This document shows, in pieces, positions 33,062 through 44,085 of a DNA stretch of 64,000 nt. This DNA comes from Pollenia angustigena (Eukaryota > Arthropoda > Insecta > Diptera > Polleniidae). Each line of letters begins with the position of its first letter. Within the stretch, counting starts at the first letter, position 1. Below the pieces are notes generated by a model, which saw only the letters and a program-made list of their open reading frames with translations, made no database searches and was not told the DNA's origin. The translations under genes were made by a program, and so were the position numbers. The stretch spans positions 245,670,830 to 245,734,829 of the forward strand of contig OV884057.1 of assembly GCA_930367215.1 (NCBI GenBank), in the 5' to 3' direction.

Positions 33062-33271
33062 CATGTTAACGTTTCTAACTTTTAAATAATTATTGTCTAC
33101 GTCTTTTGAGTTTTTCACTATTTTAGATAACGTTGAAAGTCCAATATAATATTTTTTGAAATTTCGCTTTTTTTTATATTGTTTTGTATTTCTTTTAAAA
33201 CTTAACTTTTGTTTTTATTGACAAAAAACACAAAGCTTCTCATGAGTACCAGCTCGCTCATCTAAAACTAA

Positions 33272-33596
33272 AGCTGGAGGTCCATAACACGCATTTTCGC
33301 CTCCACGCAGCGCATGCTTTTATAACCTCACTTGCGTTCTACGTTTCAAGTTACATGCAACGCTTTTTATGCAGCAGCAGCACAAGTAAAAATAAAATTT
33401 AATTTGTCAAAATCAGCTGATTTGTTCGAACGCTACTTGTGACGCTTACAAAAGTAGAAAGTAAAGCTACTTTTCGCCTCAAGGCATCTGCGCTTTTGTG
33501 CATGTAACTCACTACGTATAACTACACAGATTCTATTTTTTTGACAGCTGAGTATGCTGCGAAAAAGCGAGTAACGCGTGGTGTGGACCTCCAGCT
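33272..33596. mobile_element. MITE with TAA duplication, AGCTGGAGGTCC family copy 1
   Basis: AGCTGGAGGTCC and GGACCTCCAGCT bound 325 bp, flanked by TAA (33269-33271 and 33597-33599). A related, shorter copy with the same tips and TAA flanks is at 56032-56223. The interior is GC-richer than its surroundings. Confidence 0.8.
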
Positions 33597-33889
33597 TAAA
33601 AGTAAAATAAAAAAACTTTGTTCTTGTTGTAAAACTGTCAGAAAAAAGAGTTGTCCACGCAAACTACATAAATTCTATGTTGCCGTTGGAAGATTCTAAT
33701 ATAAATTCTTTTTCTGTACATTTTGTGATTTTGGCGTTTAAGAAAAATGTTCTTTTATCAGTTTTTTTCTTATAAGCGTTTTTCTTATATGAAACCTTTT
33801 TTGTTAGAAAAATCGCAAAAAAGACATGGTGTTTTTGAAAATGTTTCTTATAAGCGTTTTGTTCTTATATGAGATGTTCGAATAATACA

Positions 33890-34300
33890 GTATTATTTTA
33901 ACGCAGCATATACCAACATCAAGTGGCTGCTTATTCCATTTTGGTCCATTTTTACCATAGAAAGAATCATTAGCAGAGTATTGTTGACAAGTTTGTACAT
34001 GCAGATCTTCTTCATCTTCCATAGAAGCAAACGATTCATTTGGTTTTATGACCAAATTATTTTCAGTACCGGATAAATCATTCTTATTTGGAACGTAGTC
34101 CACATCATCATTTTGTTCAGCTGTGAACAGTTGAATTTCATAACCTTTCTCAGCAGCTTTATTATGTGCTAAGTCATTAGCCTCCACTCTCCACATGTAA
34201 AAATCAGCTTCTGAACGTGAGTTACTAGTTACTGTGCTTATTGGCTTTTTTTTTTGAATTGAGAACTTGATGGAGCTGCAAGTTTGTGTGTTTAATAAAA
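33890..34300 (-). pseudogene. piggyBac transposase N-terminal remnant
   Basis: The minus strand encodes an acidic stretch (ASMEDEEDLHVQTCQQYSAN) followed by FYGKNGPKWNKQPLD. This matches the piggyBac N-terminal layout: an acidic region, then (Y/F)-(x)-G-(K/R)-(D/N)-G-x-x-W-x-x-x-P. The frame then runs into unrelated sequence. The DDE core is missing. Orientation and place fit TTAA element 3. The open frame starting at 34346 begins in non-coding DNA, so I mark only the recognisable part. Confidence 0.6.
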
Positions 34301-35149
34301 TTAAATATATAATAGATAATGGACCAAAATTAATTAGAAACAGCAAGAAAGAAAGTTAAAAATACGACATCTTCAATACAAAATATATATGGGTCTGGCC
34401 AGACCACATGTGTTACGAATGTGATGTGTGCAGTAAAACATTCGAATAAGTTTCGTTATAAATCCTTTCCAGGATATACTTTTTAGCTTTTTATAGTTAA
34501 CTAAATTCTAAAAGGGTACCTGAAATTTCAAGTCTCTACCTGAGTTTTCAATATACTAAAATAATATATTAAACTGAAAAAGGTCTGGCCAGATTAATGA
34601 GTAAGACGAAGGGTTTAAAATTTTTTTTACTGAAAAGTTTTTAATTAAAAAATATTTTCTTAAATTCTCAAAATATTTCTTATATAAAAAATTCAATCAA
34701 TTAAATATTTTAAGTTGATATTATAAAAAAAATTATTGCATAAAATTTAATACAATGAAAATAATCTGGGAATTTATTTCTCATGGTGGGTAACATTTAA
34801 TATATAAATTTTAATACTAAATCGAATGTGTATTCTATGTCAAATTACAATTTATAAAGCTTTCAGACTTAAATATTTGCCGGGGATAATTAATTCGAAT
34901 TAGTATTAAAATGTATATATTAACACCCGTGTTTATAAACGATTATTAAATTTAACAAACGATTATTAAGGCAAATTTTCGTACAAAATTTGTTTTGTAA
35001 ACCTTTATTAAATGTTAAAAATTTTTATAAATACGGGCGTAAATGTTTAGCTGAAATTTTTTTTAAAAAATTTACAAAAATTTGTTAAGAACTGTAATTT
35101 TTAATTCCAAGTGAAACTTTATACAGAGTAAAGCATAATGAGCAATTTG

Positions 35150-37318
35150 GTTTAAATCTATATCTATGTATGTATTTATATAAAAATGTTTGTGTTTGTT
35201 TGTTTGTTTGTTTGATTGTTTGTTGGCTTATAGACTCCTTAACTACTGAAATTTTTCTGATTTTCCTGAAATTTGTACAGTAACATCACGTGAGCCCTAA
35301 AAATAAAATAGGCTACTTATTTTTTCGATAGGGGCAAGGGAATTGGTACCCCCATTGGATGCCAATATTAAATATCGCATATTTTAAGAGCCGCTGTACG
35401 CATTTTGTTGAACCCAAAATTTAAATAAAATAGCAGCGGGGGAAGTGGTACCCACCATAGGACGCCAATATTTAATATCGCATATCTTAAGAGCTAATAT
35501 AGTGAGAATGCTCAAACTTTATAGAAGTCACTCTTATGGTATACTATACTATTGAAAACAAAAATAAAGCGGGTAGGCGCAGGGGGTAAATACCTCCCAT
35601 AGGTTGCATATATTAAATATAGCTCAAATGAAGAATTATTAAAGGGAGATTCTTCAAACGTGTTTAACGCTACTTTTATGGCATACTTTAAATTTCAATT
35701 AAAATGGGCGGGATAGACAGAGGACGAGCAGTACCCCTCATAGATAGAAATATAAATAAGTGCCGCTGCACGCATTTTATTGAACTTTTCGTAGTAGGAT
35801 CTTCTGAACCCGGGTAACTTATTAATCTTTAATTGCATTTTTTGTTTGTTTGAAGTTTCTTAAGGGAGTGGAACCTCTTAAGTACTCTTATTATTGTGTT
35901 CTAAATATATTTAAATAAACATTATCTTAGTTTCTTCATTTGAAAGGGTTCTGTGGGTCAATTTATATTTTGCACCCTTAACGGAGTGACAGGGTACCCG
36001 GGTACCTTAACGAAAATATTTAAAATAACATTTATTGTTTAGTATAATTTAATTTAATATCAGCTTAAAAGCATGTTGAATTGAATAAACTGGAATATTT
36101 TTTTTTTACTTTTCACATGAATGAAAATTTAAAATTTAAAAATAAAAAGACAGTGTTAGTTATTTTGTACATATACATATTTCGTTTATATTGTTTATTC
36201 AAACAAGAGGCTTGAAGAAAGCACAAAAAAATAGAAATTATATACACTTCACTATAGAACAAATCAGAAAAAACAAAAAAAAATAGTGTACTGAGATCCT
36301 TGGAAGAAGGATTAACACAGAGGACGGTGAATTGAATGTTCGATACAACTTGCGCACTCCCTCCGAGTTTTTCTATTTTTTTTTTTTTGGCACATAGAGC
36401 AACTTCCGACAACTCGGAAATTACTATTACTTTCACGCAAAATTATGTCGCATATCTCACTGGATAATTAAGTTTTAAATACGTCCTTAGGTGCTCCTAT
36501 ATTTAAGCCAGGATAAGGACCTCTGCGTTGCCAAAATTTCTGTTGATATATTGGTATTCCGGATAGCGATCAAGACGCCAATGAGAACCATCCTTTCCAT
36601 GGACTTCAGTTGTTTCTTCACTCCCGTCAGAATCATATGAATCCTCGTTGTCCTCTATTTATCCCATATGTTTTGCATCGGATGCTTCTGAAGAATATGT
36701 TCACATTCGTTTTATATATCATTTGTATCTATGGAATATAAGCGTGCTTGTTTAGAACAAGAAGCCAATGTTGTTATTGCACTTTACCTTCTTCTTGCGC
36801 TCACCGAACTTATTCATGTATGAACATAGTAAGTATGAAAGCAGTAGCAAGTAGATGTATATGTCGATCAATCTTAAAGCCAAAGGGAAATCCCCCGATT
36901 CGTGTTTATGTTAGACATTGCAAAAACTTATATTTTACATTTTGTTAAATGAATTTTCTTATATATATTGTAATATAATGTACAATTTTCGTATTTATTG
37001 TATGTGGTAGCAGGGTACCCTGTCACTCTGTTAAAGGTGTTTTTTTTTTGTCACTCACATAAGGGTTAAATAAAATAGCAGCGGGGGAAGTGGTAGCCCC
37101 CATTGGACGCCAATGTTTAATATCGAATATCTTAAGAACTGTTATAGTGAGAATATTCAAACTTTGTAGAAGTCACTATTATGGTATACTAAACTTTTGA
37201 AAATAAAAATAAAGCGTGTAGGCGCAGGGCGGAAAAACCATAGGATGCATATATTAAATATCTCTCAACTGAAGAAGTGGTTAAAGCAGTGTAGCGAAGC
37301 ACACCGGGTTAAGCTAGT
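35150..37318 (+). mobile_element. Helitron-like element split by a TTAA element
   Basis: After a GTTT microsatellite (about 35190-35220) come repeated blocks containing AATAGCAGCGGGGGAAGTGG, CGCCAATATTTAATATCG and TTATGGTATACTA. They end in GTAGCGAAGCACACCGGGTT, then AAGCTAGT at 37311-37318. The block at 37070-37310 is a second copy of the one at 35420-35640. CTAGT after a GC-rich patch is the Helitron terminus. Position 35978-37034 is a separate insertion. There is no Rep/helicase coding. Confidence 0.6.
35978..37034. mobile_element. piggyBac-like TTAA element 4
   Basis: TTAACGGAGTGACAGGGTACC at the left and the inverse GGGTACCCTGTCACTCTGTTAA at the right (TTAA at 35978-35981 and 37031-37034) bound 1057 bp. 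The palindrome GGTACCCGGGTACC lies at 35993-36006 and GGGTACCC at 37013-37020. A minus-strand stretch at about 36500-36660 encodes acidic EDNEDSYDSDGSEE followed by GKDGSHWRL, resembling a piggyBac N-terminus. The rest of the transposase is missing. Confidence 0.7.
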
Positions 37319-37794
37319 AATAAATAAAATATAATACTAATGAAAATATTCGCTCTTCTTGAACCAAAACAAAGTTTTTTTCTTGTATGTTTTTATATAA
37401 AATTAATAATTTTTCTTTTATTGCTCTTGTTATAAACAATTTGATTTAAACAAACATTTTTGTAGATTTTTCTCTTCAAAATATGATTTTTTTTCGCCAA
37501 ACGATGATTTTTTACCAAGGCTTCTGGCAACGTTGTGGATAAATATAAAAACAAAATAAATTTGCGAGTACAGCAAAGTATGTACTTCCCCGCTATTCAG
37601 TTTTCCCCTCTCTGCAATAAACCCAATACTTTGCAAAGTAAACTTTGCCCGTCTAAAAGGGGACTTACTTGTTTTCATTTTTTAAAAACAAGCAGTTAAT
37701 TAAGTTAAAAGTATGGTAGCCCTACTAAATACGAAAACAAAATATCATAAAAACCAGAGTACGGACAGTTTTATTTTCCATATTTAAAAGAATT

Positions 37795-37962
37795 TTTCTT
37801 TTCTGCTCGCGAGTAAAAAAAATAAAACTCGCGAGCGAGTTTTATTTCTGCGAGTTGAAAAATATAACTCGCGAAAAGAATTAAAATTTTAAGAGTCCAA
37901 AATAAAACTCAATTCGTAAGTCGAGCTGAAAAGAATTGCTCGCGAGTTTTATTTTTGGTTGT
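37795..37962. repeat. CTCGCGAG-centred inverted repeats
   Basis: CTCGCGAG and AATAAAACTCG/CGAGTTTTATT recur five or more times on both strands, including a hairpin near 37820-37846. The outer parts (CTTTTCTGCTCGCGAG and GCTCGCGAGTTTTAT) suggest a small foldback element. Confidence 0.6.
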
Positions 37963-37972
37963 AAATTTTTTC

Positions 37973-37998
37973 TAAACTAAACTAAACTAAACTAAGCT
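37973..37998. repeat. (CTAAA)n microsatellite
   Basis: About five copies of the 5-mer CTAAA. Confidence 0.8.
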
Positions 37999-39071
37999 AG
38001 TTCTTTATACTTTTGTATATTTTTCTTCAATTTGCATCCCATTTTACATAATGTATCTACCTTTGATAATCGCTTTTATTTAGTTGCTCCTGTTAACCAC
38101 CGATATTTAAAGCTTAATTTTTACGCCAATAAAAATCGTATTCATAAATTTTGGCCTTAAGCAATTTATTGGGGGGAAAAACTGTTTTTATTTACAATAA
38201 ATTAAGCCTCATGCATATTCATTACGTACAAAATATTTACAAAAATATTATTTTCCTTTATTTGCTGTTACCACAACAAATCACAAGAACAAAAAATTAC
38301 TTAACAGATAAAAAAAAAATTACCAAAAAAAAAAATGAAATTGAATAGGAAAATAAACAACTTAAAAACGTTTAATGGTTCATCAACAGTTTAACTATAA
38401 AGTTCAAAAACTTAACGTACATGATATTCCACTTTTTTATAATTGGTGATGGAAAATCTCTAAATGGGCTTAAAATCCCTAACCAATATTTTACGCCACC
38501 ACTTCTCTCGCCCTACTCACTTGGTAACATTTGTTGTCTGGAATAACAATTTGCATGGTGTTTGTGGAAAAATAAAACGGCCCAAAAAAATTCAGTTAAT
38601 AAACAACACGATCAAAAATTTTAAATATTTCCGACTAAAATACAAACCAAAAAATACACATTGTTTGTTTGTGTAGTTTACGCTGAGAATTGGTGCAGTA
38701 ATTTCCTCTTTATATTGTTAAATGCCAAAAATGAAGGAAAGAATTTTTCATTCATTTCAAGTGAATAGAAAAATGTACAATAATATTTTTGTTATAGAAA
38801 ATTTACTAGAAATTTACTAGAATCGGACGCTTGTCATAATAATTTGACACAAATTCCAATATTTGAGTTGTTAATTTGGTCGATTTAACTGGTTGCGTAA
38901 CATGAACTTTATAAGTGTTATGTCCGGTGTCGGACTCAGAGCAGGAAATTCCTAGAAAGGAAGCATGGTTGACAACTTGACGTAAACGTACGGTAAACAA
39001 CTGCAAGTATTTTGACCACCCTGTGATTAAGCAACTTTGTTTTTTATTTAACGAAAGAAAGATAAAGACGA

Positions 39072-39226
39072 CTCAAGGCAAATTCACTAGAACATGGGGT
39101 CAAGGCAACATATATTTTTTTTAGGTGGTCGAATTGTCAAAGTTTGTAGACAAACTTCTATTTTTTCTGTAAACAACCCGTTTTTGACAGAGAGTTGACC
39201 TCAACTACTTGTGAATACGCCTTGAG
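39072..39226. mobile_element. Hairpin MITE, CTCAAGGC ends
   Basis: CTCAAGGCAAATTCAC and the inverse of CTCAAGGCGTATTCAC bound 155 bp; arm similarity continues more weakly inside. The target duplication is unclear. Confidence 0.6.
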
Positions 39227-39817
39227 ATGAATGTTTTAAAGGGTTAAATTGTAACTAAATACCCCTTCTTCAGTACTCGTAGCGAAATTTGTTACACTAC
39301 TGTTTCTGATTGCCCTAATTTCCTCATGTGTTATTACGTATTCCATCAACCGTATAAAATTGTATTTGCAACACACGTACATAACGATTATTTTTCGTCA
39401 TTGTTTCTTTTCTCATTTTCGTTTTTGCATCTATTCGGCAGGAAAATCGTTCTTGTTGCGCTCAAATGCATTTTACATTTTTTGTGGGTAACAAGCAAAT
39501 TTATTGCCTCCACAATGAGAAAACGATGAAGAACAAAAACATTACTGAAAATTGAAGTTGATGAAGATGATAATTATTTACATTTTGGGTTAATTGTTTA
39601 CCGGTGTATTTTGGTATTAAAAACAAAAAAAAAAAAAAAAAAACCAACTCTTAGCCCTTATAACTCAGGGCCAGCTTTTTAAACATTTTTATAAAGGGTG
39701 GTTAAATTATAAGCTGGTGGTTGAGGCCGATCCTGAATGTGAACCACACCTAAGCGTCAATTTTTTTTCTGCATTTAAATCGACATTTCTCAATTTCAGA
39801 CTAACTCAATTTGAACC

Positions 39818-40640
39818 ATGGAAAGATACACAATGGCAAGATACAAATCGTTACAGTTATTCATGCTTATTATGAAAATTGGCGTTCAAATCAAAATGCA
39901 TATCGTGCACTTCGTGATTTTTTCGGTCAATTTAATCGTCCAATTGGAAAAATCGTGCAAAAACCAGGGTCTTTAGGAGATGTGAAAGCACCACTGATTG
40001 CTCGTACTGCATAATATTACTGCTGTTCGCGATAGTGTAGCTGAAGAGCCGTCCACCTCATCTCGTCGTCGTGCCCAACAATTGCACCTCTCATGCTCGC
40101 CGTTGATGAACATTTTGCATAAAGACTTGCATTTACACGCCTACAAAGTGCAATTGACTCAAGAACTATAAAGCCTTTTGACAATTCCAAACGTTGTCCA
40201 TGGTCAGAATGGTGGCAAAAAATGGCAACAGTGGATGATCAATTTTCAAAGAAAATCATCTTCAGTGATGAGGCACATTTTAGCCTCAGTGGATTCGTCA
40301 ATAAGCAGAATTACCGCATTTGGGCGAATGATAATCCAAGTGTAATTGTCGAAAAACCAATGCACCCACGAAGAGTGACTTTTTGGTGCGTTTTATGGGC
40401 TGGCGGCATAATCGGGCCGTATTTTTTCCAAAATGAGGCCGGTCAGGCAGTTACTATAAATGGTGTTCGCTATCGTGAGATGAAAATGAACTTTTGCTGT
40501 TTCGTTAGCTGTGTCTCTTTTGAGCGGAAAATTCAATGGCCGTGTTATCTTTCGTGTTGGCGATGTCAATTGGCCGCCAAGATCGTGACACCGTTGGACT
40601 TCTTTCTTTGGGGTTATTTAAAAGAAAATGTAAGGAAAAA
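39818..40640 (+). pseudogene. Mariner transposase pseudogene, N-terminal and core part
   Basis: The N-terminal helix-turn-helix region is recognisable in one frame (VIHAYYENWRSNQNAYRALR). After a stop and frame changes, 40222-40490 encodes KIIFSDEAHFSLSGFVNKQN and then HPRRVTFWCVLWAGGIIGPY. This carries the first catalytic Asp (SDEAHF). The block with the second Asp (Q-Q-D-G-A) is deleted after about 40490. The sequence resumes with WPP-type residues in another frame and TPLDFFLWGYLKENV, which holds the third acidic residue as Asp. The D-E-A-H-F form and the G-G-x-I-G-P segment fit the rosa-like mariner group. Confidence 0.85.
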
Positions 40641-40990
40641 CATGTAAAATCAATTAAAATAGATATTCATTCAAAAAAGAAAATTTCGATCTACCAAAGG
40701 TTAAAATACAATACGATGGCTGCGAGTGTAAGACGGAAAATCCCTCTGAGGAGATTGATTGGTTACGATCGAAATATGTCAGTGTAACCTGCTGGCCAGG
40801 GTTCGAACCCGGCTACAGTCAAGAATGAAAAATTATCAATAACAATTTTAATTAATTTTCATGTTGTAAAATTCCTTTATTCATAAAAATAATTTAATGA
40901 AAGTTAAATTTTCTGAACTTAAGCATAATAAAATATTAAAAATTTGGATAAAAAACCATAAATAGTTCATCAAAATAACCACAATACTAA
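40641..40990 (+). mobile_element. SINE-like unit with tRNA-type B box
   Basis: This is the same unit as in the inverted pair at 22756-23449, here in one orientation: ACATGTAAAATCAATTAAAA, then GGTTCGAACCCGGC, then ACCACAATACTAA at the end. GGTTCGAACCC is an exact RNA polymerase III B box. It interrupts the mariner frame. A MITE follows directly on its 3' end. Confidence 0.65.
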
Positions 40991-41287
40991 GGGCTAAAAA
41001 ATCAGAGCAAGTTAAACTCTCTTTTTGGTTTAAAATGTGTTCAAACCAACAAATCTATAAATCACTAAACACATAAACCCTCTTTAAACGCATAAAGTTG
41101 GACGTTTAAACTACCAATACAGATCATATGAATTAGATAAGATTTATCGTAGTGCTGCCACATGTTATTTTTTTGATAACATATATAACATGGGACACTG
41201 ATTTATAGTTGTTGAGTTAAAACTACATATAAGTTCAAGTTTAGTTCAACTAAACCAGCGTTTAAACCATCAGTGATTTATTAGCCA
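40991..41287. mobile_element. MITE with TAA duplication, GGCTAAAAAATCA ends
   Basis: GGCTAAAAAATCA and TGATTTATTAGCC are inverted. TAA flanks at 40988-40990 and 41288-41290. Inside are further short inverted pairs around AGTTTAAAC-like words. Confidence 0.7.
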
Positions 41288-41475
41288 TAATAAAAGGTGT
41301 TTGTCGATAAACCAGCAACAATTCAAGAGCTAAAGGATGAGTTAATTCGCAACATTAACGGCATAGAAACTCAATTATGCCTCAGCGTCATCGAAAATTT
41401 GGACCATCAGACGGAGTTGTGGAGCCGAACGGCGGCCATTTGGCCGATATTTTGTTCCATACATTATTGAACCAT
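41288..41475 (+). pseudogene. Mariner transposase C-terminal remnant
   Basis: One frame encodes VDKPATIQELKDELIRNING and then CLSVIENLDHQTEL. This is the family's C-terminal helix (P-A-T-I-x-x-L-K-x-x-I) and is the direct continuation of the core at 40640. The final H-L-A-D-I-L-F-H-T motif is in another frame. Confidence 0.8.
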
Positions 41476-41574
41476 ACCAATATTATCAGAATAAAAATAA
41501 ATGACAATAATTTCCGAAATAATTTGTGTTTTATTCGAAATCAACATCGGCCCTTTAAATTTAACCACCCTTTA

Positions 41575-42170
41575 AAAAAAAATCATTAAATACGCATTAA
41601 AAACACCTCCACCGAGAGTTCGGATATTTCAGGAGAATCTTTGTTAAAACTAACCTCAAAATGTTATAATTTATTGTGGTTTTAGGCGGCGTAAATCTAA
41701 AAATCACAAGTATAAACTAAAATTGACAGGAGGACATTTTATATTGGACTTATTGTAAATAAAAATTAGACTAAATTTCAATACATTTTATACATAAAAG
41801 TAGAACATAAACGCTATTTAAGTAGTCGCTTTATCGGAACGTATGGCTCCATTAACTAAATTCAGTATACTGCACTTTTCTACTTCATAAAAACATAATA
41901 TTTTGTAAAAAATGTTATCATCCAAAAATTGTGTCCGGAAAATATTCTACTTTTATTTTTTTTAAATGGGGCCCATAATTAAATGCGTATATGTCAATGA
42001 ATGGAGAAATGATTTGCAAAAAAGAACAAAAAACACACTGTTTTCATCTTATAACGTACCTAATTCATATTTGTATTTTTTAGATAAATTACGAATTGGT
42101 TAGCTTTTTTATTTCTATGCTTATTGGTTTAAAAGATAGATGAGGAGTTCTAAAATACAGGTTATACCCA
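41575..42170. other. No gene recognised
   Basis: AT-rich DNA without clear repeats or coding signatures. Confidence 0.4.
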
Positions 42171-42595
42171 CCCAATAAAAATTTTTATCATTTTGCGAAG
42201 CACTTATGGTACATTTAAAAAAATAAGCGCACAATTATGCGCTACGCAATAAGACATTCAAAAATGCAGTAAAGTAAGTGAAAGAACTCTCAACAACTTT
42301 TATAAAAAAATAAATAAAATTTCAAGTGCTACGGCATTCCCTTACTACGAAGCAGGTTTGTAAGGGAGAGTACTAAAAAATAACTGTATCAAAACATTCA
42401 GTGTGTAAGGCTGATCGTTACATTCAGCAATTTTTATATGCGCTGATTAATGCGCTTTATGTGTCAAAAATGTATTGCTTCAAAGTGGGAACTCGCCATA
42501 TAAAATTCATGTCTTCCGTAAGCGCAATGGTAAGCGAAACGTTGATGTTTCTCCCTTACAAACCTGCTTCGTTGGAAGCTCCATTTTTTATTGGG
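42171..42595. mobile_element. TIR element, CCCARTAAAAA family copy 1
   Basis: CCCAATAAAAA and TTTTTATTGGG bound 425 bp. ACGAAGCAGGTTTGTAAGGG at about 42349 is inverted at about 42551. Words GAAGCACTT, AAGCGC and GCGCTT recur. A relative with CCCAGTAAAAA ends lies at 45401-45838. Confidence 0.65.
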
Positions 42596-42713
42596 CATTA
42601 ACTTCCGAAAAGGGCCGAATTTCAAAAAAGTACAAGACATCTTTCGGCTTTTTTTTCTAATGAACGACGGATAAGTATTAATGAGTTTTAGAAATATGAG
42701 GATACCAAATTTA

Positions 42714-42923
42714 GGCCCGTTTTCACAACTTACCGATAGCTAAAGTTAGGATTTTATAAAACCTGTTCCATTATTGCAACTTTACTTTTACCTACCAAGT
42801 AGGATGGACCTTAATTTACTTTATCGCTAACTTTTGGTAAAAGTAAAGTTTTAATAATGGAACAGTTTTTATAAGGCCGTTTAAAGTCTACTTTAAGCTA
42901 TCGGTAAGTTGTGAAAACGGGGC
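42714..42923. mobile_element. Hairpin MITE with TTA duplication
   Basis: The arms begin GCCCGTTTTCACAACTTACC and extend through GATAGCTAAAG. TTA flanks at 42711-42713 and 42924-42926. Arm similarity is high over about 90 bp on each side. Confidence 0.85.
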
Positions 42924-42999
42924 TTAGCCTTTTTATGCTCCCAGATTTTAACAAAATATAATTCTGTAAGTGAAAATATTTTGTAAGTAAACCTATAGG

Positions 43000-44085
43000 G
43001 AATTTAATTAATCGATGTTATGTATTAATCGAGTAATCGCGCGAATAATTATTTCATATTATTCGGTTATTCCAATATTTTTAATTTTGTCTAAATTAAA
43101 AGTTTAAAATTAAGACCAATATTTTTTTTTTTATTTTTTAACTTAAACATTTTACTAAGAAAGTAGCAACAATTTTACAAAACGTTTGTGTTTCAAACGA
43201 TTTCTTTCTTTTGTTTTGATGAAACTTGATTAAAAAAAGCTTCTTTCACTTATTGTTGACGTTGGAGAGATGGAAAGTAAAGCGTTATAATGCATATCCA
43301 ATTTCTCCGTTCCTTTTCTTGTCTTTTTAAAAATTGGTAGTGTCTTATACCACTTGAATCTCTTTTGATTTGTTAACAATTTTAATACTTTTAATAGTCT
43401 TGTTATCTGGTAGAAGGTTGTTTTCATTTGTCTCAACGAAATAATCTTCTTCATTCTGATTAACGTCTGTTCTTAATGTTCTTAAAAATAAATCATTTCC
43501 AAACGCTTTGGTTTCGGTCTTTGTACTTTGTTATTCGAAGGAAATATTTCTGAATATGTTTATTGGTAAGAAGGGAAGAGAACATGCTATACTTTTCTAC
43601 CTTCTCACTAATAAACTCAGACTTTCTGAAAGGAAAGTTTCATAGTGTGAACCTAGACTTAAGAAACAATAAAAGGGTTTTTAAAAACGTTCCCACTTTT
43701 TCTTTACATAAAAGAAAAAACTAATACTGTGAAAATCGATTAATCGACAAAAATTTATCGAATTATTCGTAAATCAAAAATTAGCAATTTTTAATTATTC
43801 GATTAATCGGACAACGGTCAATCGTTTGAATAACCTATTAAATACTTTTCAAACGTGGTATTTTCTGTTCAAAACAGAGAAGGTGTTCTTAACAGCTTTT
43901 TACCTTTGCCGATTTATGTATTAGAGATAATAAAAGTATAAAATCAAAGACATGTTCTTGCATTGGATTCAATTTTTGAAATTATTATTAATTAAAACTT
44001 TTATTCGATTAATCGATTGTTTGATTATTCGATTAACCGATTATTCGATCTTTAAATCGATTAATTTCTTACTCGACAAAAACCA
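43000..44085. mobile_element. hAT remnant within TCGATTAATCGA repeats
   Basis: ATTCGATTAATCGATT-like words crowd both ends (43005-43060, 43735-43830 and 44000-44085) around a minus-strand hAT C-terminal fragment. Exact ends were not found. The repeats look like subterminal transposase sites. Confidence 0.6.
43190..43460 (-). pseudogene. hAT transposase C-terminal fragment
   Basis: The minus strand encodes YNALLSISPTSTISERSFF, matching the hAT block L-L-x-I-x-P-T-S-x-x-S-E-R-x-F-S. A stop follows, then KTKERNRLKHKRF, matching the following K-x-R-N-R-L helix. The W-W segment upstream is degraded. It belongs to a different hAT family from those at 2880 and 6950. Confidence 0.7.

Larger units (their letters stand above)
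29824..34618. mobile_element. piggyBac-like TTAA element 3, heavily invaded
   Basis: The right end is AAGACGAAGGGTTTAA (TTAA at 34615-34618). The left end reads TTTACCCCTTGGTCTTA, a mutated TTAA plus similar TIR. Inverted GGGTCTGGCCAGACC palindromes occur at 34391-34405, 34582-34594 and, degenerate, at 29872-29887. CACATTCGTAAC words also match inversely on the two sides. A minus-strand piggyBac N-terminus lies near the right end. At least five other elements have inserted, explaining the 4.8-kb length. Confidence 0.6.
37319..39071. other. No gene recognised; simple repeats
   Basis: Contains the CTCGCGAG cluster and a TAAAC microsatellite described separately. Small frames at 37430-37678, 38151-38348, 38464-38676 and 38806-39006 show no domains. 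Confidence 0.4.
39692..41574 (+). mobile_element. Mariner element (rosa-like), decayed and interrupted
   Basis: AAAGGGTGGTTAAATT at the left and AATTTAACCACCCTTT at the right are TIRs next to TA dinucleotides. Between them lie plus-strand transposase pieces (39811-40660 and 41288-41470), separated by a SINE-like unit and a MITE. The catalytic middle is deleted and there are frameshifts. Confidence 0.85.

Noticed and set aside
39072..39226. 3-bp target duplication for the CTCAAGGC hairpin
   Set aside because: Flanking triplets do not match in any placement I tried; only the inverted ends are reported.
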